Assembly: GCA_014384685.1 (NCBI GenBank)
Contig: JACNFL010000078.1
Location: 1-5,614 of the forward strand
DNA length: 5,614 nt
Direction: 5' to 3'
Source of the DNA: Methanobacteriota archaeon
Lineage (GTDB): Archaea > Thermoplasmatota > Poseidoniia > Poseidoniales > Thalassarchaeaceae
Of this stretch, positions 1-5,614 are shown in pieces. Made by a program: the position numbers and the translations under genes. The notes beneath the pieces are model-generated. The model did no database searches, was not told the DNA's origin, and worked only from the letters and a program-made list of their open reading frames with translations. Position 1 is the first letter of the stretch. Each line of letters begins with the position of its first letter.

Positions 1-823
1 ACCAACGCCATTCCTCAACCTCTCCATCTGAGTTTGTTTGCCATAATTTTGTACTATTTTGACAACTAGGGAATCCACCATCACCCGTTGCATTAACCAA
101 GAAAAGCCATTCTTGGTCAAAATATTCCGGTTCCTCGGGTAAAGTTACAACATCACTACTTCCAGAATAGGTTTTTGTCAAATTCGTAACACTATTCCAA
201 GACTCATTCATAGCTAATGGGAAATCATAGAATTCAAGCGGAGGGGAATAAACACCAGATTCAACAAAATCGGCGATATCAACTGTCTGTTCTACGAATG
301 AAATCTCAGCAGTGAAAGTCATCACTATGTGTTTATCATACTCAAGCAAAGCTAAGTCTCCAACCCGTAGATATTCAGTTAGTGTTAATGCCGCAGTTAG
401 ATATCCATCAACACTACCCAAAATAGGTGCTGGAACACCCCTTCCATCACCGACAACTACTGCTGATGTAACTGTTCGATACACTGGAATTATATCTTCA
501 CCAAGAATCAATTCCTCAACACCCAATACTTGCAATGTAGCAGTACCATATAGCAAATCTAACTCAGCACCAGCAAGTTCAGGTGAACCATCAACAAGAG
601 ATTGGCCGTCCAAGACTACAGAATATGTCCACAAATCACCTACGCTCCACACTGGAGAATGTGCGGTCCAATTAGTACTGGAATTGTCAATCGTTTCATT
701 CTCTTCTTCTACAGAAAAAATGGTTGGTTTTTCAAGGAAAAGAGATGCTGAAAACATAGTTGAAAACATGATTACAAATGTTAAAGCGACGGCGCAGGTA
801 ACACTCCTAATTGCCGACGCCAT
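1..823 (-). CDS. Secreted beta-rich protein of unknown function (3' end outside window)
   Basis: An open frame runs leftward from the ATG at 823-821 to the window edge without a stop, giving 274 residues of a longer protein. The start is well fixed: an in-frame TAA lies at 841-839, with no other usable start between. Residues 1-30 form a Sec-type signal peptide or anchor, with Arg6 followed by a hydrophobic stretch at about 8-30. The mature part is acidic, almost free of Cys (only C254), and rich in N-x-S/T sequons such as NET, NSS, NES, NLT and NAT. It alternates short beta-type stretches with turns. Two aromatic turns, WSVGDLWTYSV at 59-69 and FPLAMNESW at 201-209, have the look of paired strands starting successive beta domains. 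I do not recognise the family; a LolA/LolB-like curved sheet or an archaeal surface protein is possible. It is divergent from the OB-fold gene and shares its promoter region. Confidence 0.85.
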   Translation of the reverse strand, partial: MASAIRSVTCAVALTFVIMFSTMFSASLFLEKPTIFSVEEENETIDNSSTNWTAHSPVWSVGDLWTYSVVLDGQSLVDGSPELAGAELDLLYGTATLQVLGVEELILGEDIIPVYRTVTSAVVVGDGRGVPAPILGSVDGYLTAALTLTEYLRVGDLALLEYDKHIVMTFTAEISFVEQTVDIADFVESGVYSPPLEFYDFPLAMNESWNSVTNLTKTYSGSSDVVTLPEEPEYFDQEWLFLVNATGDGGFPSCQNSTKLWQTNSDGEVEEWRW

Positions 824-861
824 GGTTACGACACAGGGTTACATTAGATGAATATACACCT

Positions 862-870
862 CATAAATAG
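862..870 (-). promoter_or_regulatory. Candidate TATA box for the leftward gene
   Basis: Read on the minus strand this is CTATTTATG, a reasonable match to the archaeal TATA box. Its centre is about 25 nt upstream of 841-840, so transcription would start inside the TGTAACCCT motif and leave a leader of about 17 nt before the ATG at 823. The same bases could act in the plus direction (CATAAATAG), but the resulting leader would be longer, about 39 nt. Confidence 0.4.
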
Positions 871-880
871 GGTTGTCAAG

Positions 881-893
881 GGAAATTAAGTAG
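881..893 (+). promoter_or_regulatory. Candidate BRE/TATA element for the OB-fold gene
   Basis: The purine-rich GGAAA at 881-885 followed by TTAAGTAG at 886-893 resembles an archaeal BRE plus a weak TATA box. Initiation about 25 nt downstream would fall at about 912-915, inside the TGTAACCCT motif, giving a leader of roughly 16-19 nt before the ATG at 931. The TATA match is weak. Confidence 0.35.
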
Positions 894-930
894 CCGAACC
901 TTCAAGCCTGTAACCCTCCTGAGCGTAAGC

Positions 931-2472
931 ATGGCTAAAATGTGGGCGATGTTCTTTCTTAGCATTCTGCTAGTCAGCGTAATGAATTTCTATGCGGTGG
1001 TTCGCGAACCAGATATTGTTGAAATTGCTGAATTGCATGAGCATATACGAGAATCGGTAAAAATTCGAGGTGAGTTGACTTCATACGTGCGAGACCCGTA
1101 TGATAGTGGTTCGGACCGAATTGATATTTTAGTTGAAGATGGTTACAATGTTAGCGAAGTTAGGTGGACTGAAACGGGACTGCTGCCACCTATTGGAACT
1201 CTAGTCCAAGTAGTCGGTGAAGTTTCAGAATGGAATGGAAGAATATGGATTGCAGCCAAAGGTGCTGGTGCAATTCAATGGGATAAATCATGGGTACCAA
1301 CAGTTCACACTGTCAATTTGACAGGTGTATCTCATGACCCTTCAGAATTTGACGGGGACCTGATCACGATTGTTGGTTATTCAGGTGATGTTTTAGAAGG
1401 AAATGTAACTCGTCAAATATCTAGTTTGATGGACCACCCATCTTATGGAAATGCCGACCATGTTATCTCAGTAGCAATTGAAGGGCGGCTTGACCAAAGT
1501 TATGAAGCCGGCTCAAAAATCATAGTTACTGGCTGGGTTCGCTGGTCAGAACGGGATTTCCGTTGGCAACTACAAACTCATGCAACTCAAATTGAAGTGT
1601 TGCACGCAGCTGGTGCAAAGCGACTTTCGTGGAGTGCAGATTCAACATCTTGGTCTTACGATATTGGTAGCCTTGTAACCATTGAAGGTCAGGCGTACAA
1701 TGATAGTGGTGTATGGTGGATTATGGGACCAGGTGAAACTAACAAACTATGTTTATTACCCCATGAAAATGACACATCGGGAGACATTGGTGACTTCAGT
1801 GGTCGGCTAGTATGGGAAGAATCTAGAATACAATTATGCCTCGACCACGGCCAAGTAACTAATGCCATCAACCCTACCGGAGATTTCGGAGGCCCAACCA
1901 CCCAACTTTCAACTCTTGTAAGAGACCCAAATGCTTACCGCAATCAAACCCTGAATCTAGTCGGTTGGATTGACGGTTCAATTTCACCAGATTATAACAA
2001 AGGTTACTTGGCTGATGGCCCAGATTATTTCACACGTTCTACCAAGATGAGAATTATCATTGAAGGAGCACGATCTGAATGGATTGAAACAGGAACTAAA
2101 GTTAATGTCTCAGCGACTTTAATCTGGGATTCAGTAGATGCTAGATTACTTCTCCAAGTACACAGCATCTCAATTTGGGAAAACGAACCAATCCCAGTAA
2201 CAACACTTGCTTGGACTGATGGATATGACCAATGGCAATGGGACATCAATACTCTCGTCAAAATTAATGGTGTTGTAAGCGAAGAAAATGGCACACTGTG
2301 GATTAATCGCGAAGGTACACAAATTGGGGAGCGACTCTGTCTTATTGGCGATGGAACGGAATTAGCCACACAAGAAGCGAGTGGTGCTACTCCTCTATTT
2401 TGGGATGGGAGATTATCAACTGAAGAAACTGTTATTGAACGTGAAGTGCAACTTTGTCTTGACCGTCGCTAA
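931..2472 (+). CDS. Exported multi-OB-fold protein, membrane-anchored or secreted
   Basis: The protein has 513 residues. The ATG at 931 is the first usable start after an in-frame TAG at 868-870. Residues 5-23 are a hydrophobic signal peptide or N-terminal anchor, with no lipobox. The rest has about five OB-like beta units: roughly 42-116, 127-224, 231-305, 324-416 and 426-511. Typical OB segments are VKIRGEL at 43-49 and GTLVQVVGEV at 89-98. Units 2+3 and 4+5 look like a duplicated module. Units 3 and 5 share L-[SA]-W, a [TV]-[IL]-V-T/K-I-x-G strand, a K/R-L-C-L strand and a closing QLCLD. The only four cysteines, C274/C303 and C470/C509, sit at equivalent places and suggest one disulfide per module, which fits an extracytoplasmic site. 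OB folds bind nucleic acids, sugars or proteins; the ligand here is unknown. The permease gene follows after 18 bp, probably in the same operon. The OB assignment comes from strand patterns only. Confidence 0.88.
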   Translation: MAKMWAMFFLSILLVSVMNFYAVVREPDIVEIAELHEHIRESVKIRGELTSYVRDPYDSGSDRIDILVEDGYNVSEVRWTETGLLPPIGTLVQVVGEVSEWNGRIWIAAKGAGAIQWDKSWVPTVHTVNLTGVSHDPSEFDGDLITIVGYSGDVLEGNVTRQISSLMDHPSYGNADHVISVAIEGRLDQSYEAGSKIIVTGWVRWSERDFRWQLQTHATQIEVLHAAGAKRLSWSADSTSWSYDIGSLVTIEGQAYNDSGVWWIMGPGETNKLCLLPHENDTSGDIGDFSGRLVWEESRIQLCLDHGQVTNAINPTGDFGGPTTQLSTLVRDPNAYRNQTLNLVGWIDGSISPDYNKGYLADGPDYFTRSTKMRIIIEGARSEWIETGTKVNVSATLIWDSVDARLLLQVHSISIWENEPIPVTTLAWTDGYDQWQWDINTLVKINGVVSEENGTLWINREGTQIGERLCLIGDGTELATQEASGATPLFWDGRLSTEETVIEREVQLCLDRR

Positions 2473-2478
2473 GTTACC

Positions 2479-2485
2479 AGGGGTG
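2479..2485 (+). promoter_or_regulatory. Shine-Dalgarno-like site of the TctA-type permease gene
   Basis: AGGGGTG lies 5 nt before the ATG at 2491 and can pair with the 16S anti-SD through GGTG and neighbouring purines. An in-frame TGA at 2488-2490 directly before the ATG rules out a more upstream start. It is the only clear ribosome binding site in the window and belongs to the operon-internal gene. Confidence 0.55.
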
Positions 2486-2490
2486 TTTGA

Positions 2491-4227
2491 ATGGAAATTT
2501 GGCTGGCTGAGTGGTTATGGCTCATGGGGTCGTTTTTCATTGGCGTATTCCTAGGTTGTATGACTGGATTAATTCCCGGATTTCACGTTAACAATGTTGC
2601 GTTGATTGCGCTTAGCCTAACTCCTTTAGCAATCGGTCTTGGAATCCCTCTTTCTGCCGTTGCAGCAATTATTGTAGCAATGGGAACTGTTCACACGTTC
2701 CTAAATTACATCCCTAGCGCGCTTGTTGGGGCACCTGATGGTGATACGGCACTTGCTCTGCTTCCCGGACACAGAATGTTGCTTGCGGGTAAAGCAACCC
2801 AAGGGGTTGCCTACTCTGCTCGCGGTTCTCAACTTGGGTTATTGTTGTCAATCCCATTATTGCTTTTTGCTCGATTCCTGTTTGGTGAAAATCCAGGACT
2901 AGGATTTTATGAGGATAGCCGTGAAATATTGCCTTACTTATTATTGGCCATTTCGATGTTTCTAATCTTGACTGAAACTACTAGATTAGCTTGGCCTATG
3001 TGGATGCAAGCGATGAGTAAGCGTTGGAAGGTGAACTTATTTGGAAGAGAATTTGACTTCAGTTTTACGGATAATTCCAATATTGCGGGAATGATTGTTG
3101 CAACCGCCTTTTTCCTTCTTAGTGGATTTTATGGCTGGGCAGTTTTCGAGTTACCTGGGCGCTCCCCGGTTGGGATGCCAAATGCTACAATGTTGATGCC
3201 GGGTCTTGCTGGGCTGTTTGGTATAGCAAACTTGCTTGATATCTATGTCACAACTTCTGAAATGCCACCTCAAGATGATGATTGGGAATTACCAGACCCA
3301 GGACCACTCATTATCCCTTGCTTTTTATCATCAATTTGTGCTGCTGTGATGGCTATTTTACCTGGGATGACTGCTGCTCAAGCAACCGTTGTTGTGATGA
3401 CCGTGCGGAATTTTATTGGGAAATGGAAAGACCCTGATTACATCCCTGCTGACTTTGAATTTGGGCCAGGTCAAACCAACCATCCAGCGATGCAGGCTAT
3501 TGCAAGACGCAAGGAAGCAGAGGCTGCAGCTGAGGGTGGAATAGTTGCTGCAATACCTGATGACGGCTCATCACCAAGAGCAGCAATAATTGAGCCAGAA
3601 CAACGCAACTTATTGAATGATGAATCGGCAGCCATGATGGTTGGCGGCGCACCATTATCTGAAGAAGACTTAGCACTTATTCAATCAGCAAAAGAGGAGA
3701 GAGAAGTCTCTCCAGACCTAGACCTTGAAGCACAAACAAGTCAACAAGATTTGGAAGTAATTGCAATCCTATCTGCCACCAACACTGCGGTAACTGTGAT
3801 GGTTCTTGCTTTCCTATACTTGGTTGGCAGACCACGTTCTGGAGCGGCTCTTGCGCTAAATATGATGTACCCAATTGATCCTTGGTCGGGAATTGAACCA
3901 CCTCCTGATTTCATCAGATTGCTAGCGGTGACAGTAGCATCAGGCCTCATCGCGGTACCGCTTATGATTAAAGTTGGAAAAGGGATGTTGAAATTGCATG
4001 AACTAATTCCACTACGATCCCTAGTGATGGGTGTGATTGTATTCGTCACAATACTAGTTTGGTTATCCACTGGTTGGATTGGAATAGGGGTGCTAATCGC
4101 TGGTACAATTCTTGGATTGATGCCACCAAGAATTGGCATACGGCGAAGCCATGGAATGGGTATCATTCTTGTTCCAATTATGATATACACATTTGCACAA
4201 AAGGTTGATTCTTTTGGATTTACATGA
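2491..4227 (+). CDS. TctA-family (DUF112, COG1784-like) archaeal permease
   Basis: This is a 578-residue integral membrane protein with about 12-14 hydrophobic segments. Family marks are clear: GLIPGFHVNN at 26-35, GAPDGDTALALLPGHRMLLAG at 80-100 (seen in parts), AILPGMTAAQA at 288-298 as the second-half counterpart of the first PG motif, GRPRSGAA at 446-453, and a C-terminal LGLMPPRIGIRRSHGMG at 541-557. The HxN after the first PG and the late RRxHxMG are typical of archaeal members. Bacterial TctA is the large permease of the tripartite tricarboxylate transporter, working with TctB and periplasmic TctC. Neither partner is visible here, as usual in archaea, and the substrate is unknown; an organic acid is only a guess from the family. 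Odd: a hydrophilic, acidic, Ala/Glu-rich insert of about 110 residues (about 311-420) separates the second PG motif from the next membrane segment. The gene follows the OB-fold gene by 18 bp and probably shares its transcript. Confidence 0.92.
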   Translation: MEIWLAEWLWLMGSFFIGVFLGCMTGLIPGFHVNNVALIALSLTPLAIGLGIPLSAVAAIIVAMGTVHTFLNYIPSALVGAPDGDTALALLPGHRMLLAGKATQGVAYSARGSQLGLLLSIPLLLFARFLFGENPGLGFYEDSREILPYLLLAISMFLILTETTRLAWPMWMQAMSKRWKVNLFGREFDFSFTDNSNIAGMIVATAFFLLSGFYGWAVFELPGRSPVGMPNATMLMPGLAGLFGIANLLDIYVTTSEMPPQDDDWELPDPGPLIIPCFLSSICAAVMAILPGMTAAQATVVVMTVRNFIGKWKDPDYIPADFEFGPGQTNHPAMQAIARRKEAEAAAEGGIVAAIPDDGSSPRAAIIEPEQRNLLNDESAAMMVGGAPLSEEDLALIQSAKEEREVSPDLDLEAQTSQQDLEVIAILSATNTAVTVMVLAFLYLVGRPRSGAALALNMMYPIDPWSGIEPPPDFIRLLAVTVASGLIAVPLMIKVGKGMLKLHELIPLRSLVMGVIVFVTILVWLSTGWIGIGVLIAGTILGLMPPRIGIRRSHGMGIILVPIMIYTFAQKVDSFGFT

Positions 4228-4233
4228 AATTGA

Positions 4234-4250
4234 CTCGCCCTTAGGGCGAG
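4234..4250 (+). terminator. GC-rich hairpin after the permease gene, possible terminator
   Basis: CTCGCCC (4234-4240), loop TTA, GGGCGAG (4244-4250) forms a perfect 7-bp stem starting 6 nt after the permease stop codon. No T-run follows, and archaeal termination depends mainly on T-runs, so it may instead be an RNA-stabilising or processing hairpin. AGGGCG occurs again at 4267-4272 and could pair with the same left arm. Confidence 0.35.
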
Positions 4251-4252
4251 GC

Positions 4253-4291
4253 AAATTCTAATGGTGAGGGCGCCTAGCCTCAAGATAACCC
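4253..4291 (+). promoter_or_regulatory. Candidate promoter of the lamin-tail gene
   Basis: The A/T-rich AAATTCTAATG at 4253-4263 is a weak TATA candidate. About 26 nt downstream comes ATAACCC at 4285-4291, the same TAACCC core found near the starts of both upstream divergent genes. ACCCAGTGGGT at 4288-4298 is a small perfect palindrome around the predicted initiation point. A leader of about 20 nt would precede the ATG at 4308, with GGGTG at 4295-4299 as a weak ribosome site. The separation from the permease gene (80 bp plus a hairpin) suggests an independent transcript. Confidence 0.35.
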
Positions 4292-4307
4292 AGTGGGTGT
4301 GTGACCG

Positions 4308-5614
4308 ATGGTAAAACCAAAACTAACAATAATTTCAATTCTGCTACTGATGCTTCTTAGCCCACAAGCAGTGATGCTTGAAAGTGCATTTGAACCGGAA
4401 ATGGCTGGAGCGAAAAGTACCGGATGTACAGGAGCGGTATGTCTCAACGAACTATTCGTTAATGCTGTAGGCCAAGAAACCGATGCGGTAGGACCTTCTG
4501 ATTGGACAACTGGTGAATGGGTTGAACTGTACAACAGCGGAAGTACTGATGTAGATCTTTCTGGATGGTATCTCCAAGACCACTCCTCAAGACAAATGGA
4601 CATCTCAATCACATCTTCTCCAGTTACCGTAGTATGGCCGCAAAATGCCCAGAACCTGATTATCCCAGCAGGCGACTATATGGTGATTGCACGAAATGGT
4701 GATGGGCAATCTTGCGGACACTGTATGACAAATACCCAAGGAATCGTGTCTTTGTACAACTCAAATTCAGTTATTCAACATCAAGCAACTTGGTCAGTGT
4801 ATGCTAATCAAGGAAACTCACTTGTTGAAGGAAGTTCATCAACTGCTGATTGGGATGAAGTAACTACCATCACACCGGGAACGATAAACTCTGGAGGTGG
4901 AGTTAGTGGACCTACATGGAATACCAGTGACCTACGAATCACTGAGGTTTTGGCTGACGCATGGCCATCTAACGACAATGGCACTTATCCTAGCGGTGAG
5001 TGGATTGAAATTGAAAATACTGGAAATGCGACTATGAACCTCAGCGGTTGGTCAATCAAAGATTTAACTGGGAACATAATGAATCTGAATTACACTCATG
5101 TTGTAGACTACAATGTTTCACATATGATTCAACCAAATGAGCGGAGAATCGTTGCAACCAACGGTATGAGCCAGTATGGTGTTTTCAACAATGGTGGCGA
5201 TTCTGCTTTCTTAGTGAACCCTGACGGAGAATATGTCTCGTCTGCTAACTATACCAATATCGGTATACCAGGGCATTCATTCATCGCACCAACATCAGGT
5301 ACTGGAAACTGGGTCATATCTCTATTCCCAACGCCTATGGGAGCTGATGCACGAAATGTCAACAGTAGTAGCCCTGTTCGTATCAATGAAGTGATGGTAA
5401 ATGCAACCAATAGTTGGTTACCCTATCCAAATGGAAATTGGATTGAATTATCACATCGAAGTACAGACCCTGCTGTGGATGTTACTGGTTGGAATCTTAT
5501 CACAGGAACTGCTCAAATATTTTCCTTAGATGTCGGTTTTTCAGACCGCAATTCAGGTAGTGGATTACTAATTGATTCGGATTCTTATGTAGTCCTTTCA
5601 ACCCCACCAACATC
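4308..5614 (+). CDS. Secreted protein with three tandem lamin-tail domains (3' end outside window)
   Basis: The frame opens at ATG 4308, just after an in-frame TGA at 4302-4304, and stays open to the window edge, giving 435 codons of a longer protein. Residues 4-23 (Lys3, Lys5, then a Leu/Ile-rich core) form a signal peptide, with cleavage perhaps near residue 27. Three lamin-tail domains follow. LTD1, about 44-195, has CLNELFVNA, GEWVELYN at 70-76 and LSGWYLQD. LTD2, about 207-347, has LRITEVLAD, GEWIEIEN and LSGWSIKD. LTD3, from about 356, has VRINEVMVN, GNWIELSH and VTGWNLI. LTD1 and LTD2 both close with the usual W plus TPG/TPMG segment. Prokaryotic lamin-tail domains are Ig-like folds of surface or secreted proteins, often with nucleases or phosphatases; whether a catalytic domain lies beyond the edge cannot be seen. 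C40, C45, C136 and C139 (CGHC) are probably structural disulfides in LTD1. The role is unknown; adhesion or cell-surface binding is plausible. Confidence 0.88.
   Translation, partial: MVKPKLTIISILLLMLLSPQAVMLESAFEPEMAGAKSTGCTGAVCLNELFVNAVGQETDAVGPSDWTTGEWVELYNSGSTDVDLSGWYLQDHSSRQMDISITSSPVTVVWPQNAQNLIIPAGDYMVIARNGDGQSCGHCMTNTQGIVSLYNSNSVIQHQATWSVYANQGNSLVEGSSSTADWDEVTTITPGTINSGGGVSGPTWNTSDLRITEVLADAWPSNDNGTYPSGEWIEIENTGNATMNLSGWSIKDLTGNIMNLNYTHVVDYNVSHMIQPNERRIVATNGMSQYGVFNNGGDSAFLVNPDGEYVSSANYTNIGIPGHSFIAPTSGTGNWVISLFPTPMGADARNVNSSSPVRINEVMVNATNSWLPYPNGNWIELSHRSTDPAVDVTGWNLITGTAQIFSLDVGFSDRNSGSGLLIDSDSYVVLSTPPT

Larger units (their letters stand above)
835..917. repeat. 9-bp inverted repeat flanking the divergent promoters
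   Basis: AGGGTTACA at 835-843 is the exact reverse complement of TGTAACCCT at 909-917, with 65 bp between the arms. Each arm ends 11-13 nt from the neighbouring start codon. Read in the sense of each gene, both leaders are TGTAACCCT, then 4 or 6 nt, then CGTAA, C or G, CATGGC, so the similarity continues into the start codon. The arms are too far apart for a usual dimer operator; they are better seen as two copies of one start-proximal element. Confidence 0.6.
824..930. promoter_or_regulatory. Divergent intergenic promoter region
   Basis: This 107-bp gap separates two head-to-head genes and must hold both promoters. It contains A/T-rich boxes in each direction (862-870 on minus, 883-893 on plus) and a perfect 9-bp inverted repeat at 835-843 and 909-917. 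Neither start codon has a convincing Shine-Dalgarno sequence at normal spacing, which fits short-leader or leaderless archaeal transcripts. The CCTCCT at 915-920 is on the wrong strand and in the wrong place to serve either gene. Promoter positions are predictions by eye. Confidence 0.6.

Noticed and set aside
312..851. Plus-strand open frame of 179 codons opposite the leftward gene
   Set aside because: It is Ser/Thr/Pro-rich with no domain pattern, starts inside the opposite gene and ends in the promoter region. The minus frame has a signal peptide, a well-defined start and ordered secretory-protein composition.
835..917. Inverted repeat as terminal repeats of a small mobile element
   Set aside because: The arms enclose only 65 bp of promoter sequence, no flanking target duplication is seen, and their positions relative to both start codons are better explained by a shared leader element.
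1689..2369. Minus-strand open frames within the OB-fold gene (1689-1901 and 2025-2369)
   Set aside because: Both lie wholly inside a gene with coherent domain repeats on the plus strand; no promoter, ribosome site or recognisable motif supports them.
2473..2490. Separate promoter for the permease gene between the OB-fold stop and its start
   Set aside because: Only 18 bp are available and they hold a ribosome site, with no A/T-rich box at suitable spacing; co-transcription is simpler, though a promoter inside the OB-fold gene cannot be excluded.
3677..4283. Minus-strand open frames within and past the permease gene, including one of 180 codons
   Set aside because: They mirror the permease, whose conserved C-terminal motifs lie in the same bases on the plus strand. 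The translations show no signal, domain or plausible start context.
4280..4612. Minus-strand open frame of 110 codons over the start of the lamin-tail gene
   Set aside because: The plus frame encodes a signal peptide and a clear lamin-tail domain in the same stretch; the minus frame has no recognisable feature.
4713..4724. CGHC as a thioredoxin or disulfide-isomerase active site
   Set aside because: The surrounding sequence is a lamin-tail domain, without the thioredoxin-fold context such as the cis-Pro segment and preceding strand-helix pattern.

Overview
The window looks like a piece of a marine Euryarchaeota genome, most likely Candidatus Poseidoniales (Marine Group II) or a close relative. 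This rests on four things: the archaeal, binding-protein-free form of the TctA/DUF112 permease; secreted proteins built of OB-fold-like and lamin-tail domains; TATA-like boxes instead of clear bacterial -35/-10 promoters; and moderately A+T-rich DNA with tight gene packing. The taxonomic call is an inference from protein style, not from a marker gene. No RNA gene, CRISPR array, insertion sequence or integrase was seen.

Layout: (1) bases 823 to 1, minus strand: the first 274 codons of a secreted, beta-rich protein of unknown function that runs off the left edge. (2) 824-930: a 107-bp divergent promoter region with a candidate TATA box for each direction. It also holds a perfect 9-bp inverted repeat placed almost symmetrically beside the two start codons. 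(3) 931-2472, plus: a 513-residue exported or membrane-anchored protein made of about five OB-like units. (4) 2491-4227, plus: a 578-residue TctA-family integral membrane permease, 18 bp behind the OB gene and probably in the same operon. (5) 4228-4307: an 80-bp gap with a GC-rich hairpin and a candidate promoter. (6) 4308 to the right edge, plus: the first 435 codons of a secreted protein with three tandem lamin-tail domains.

The four proteins are all envelope or exported products. The best-supported functional unit is the OB-fold ectodomain protein plus the permease. Archaeal TctA homologues lack the TctB and TctC partners of the bacterial tripartite system, so a co-transcribed extracytoplasmic protein is a candidate partner; this is a hypothesis only. 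The permease also carries an unusual hydrophilic insert of about 110 residues. The three genes that appear to have their own promoters share a TAACCC-type motif 12-16 nt before the start codon, about 25 nt downstream of an A/T-rich box, which suggests a common promoter or leader element.
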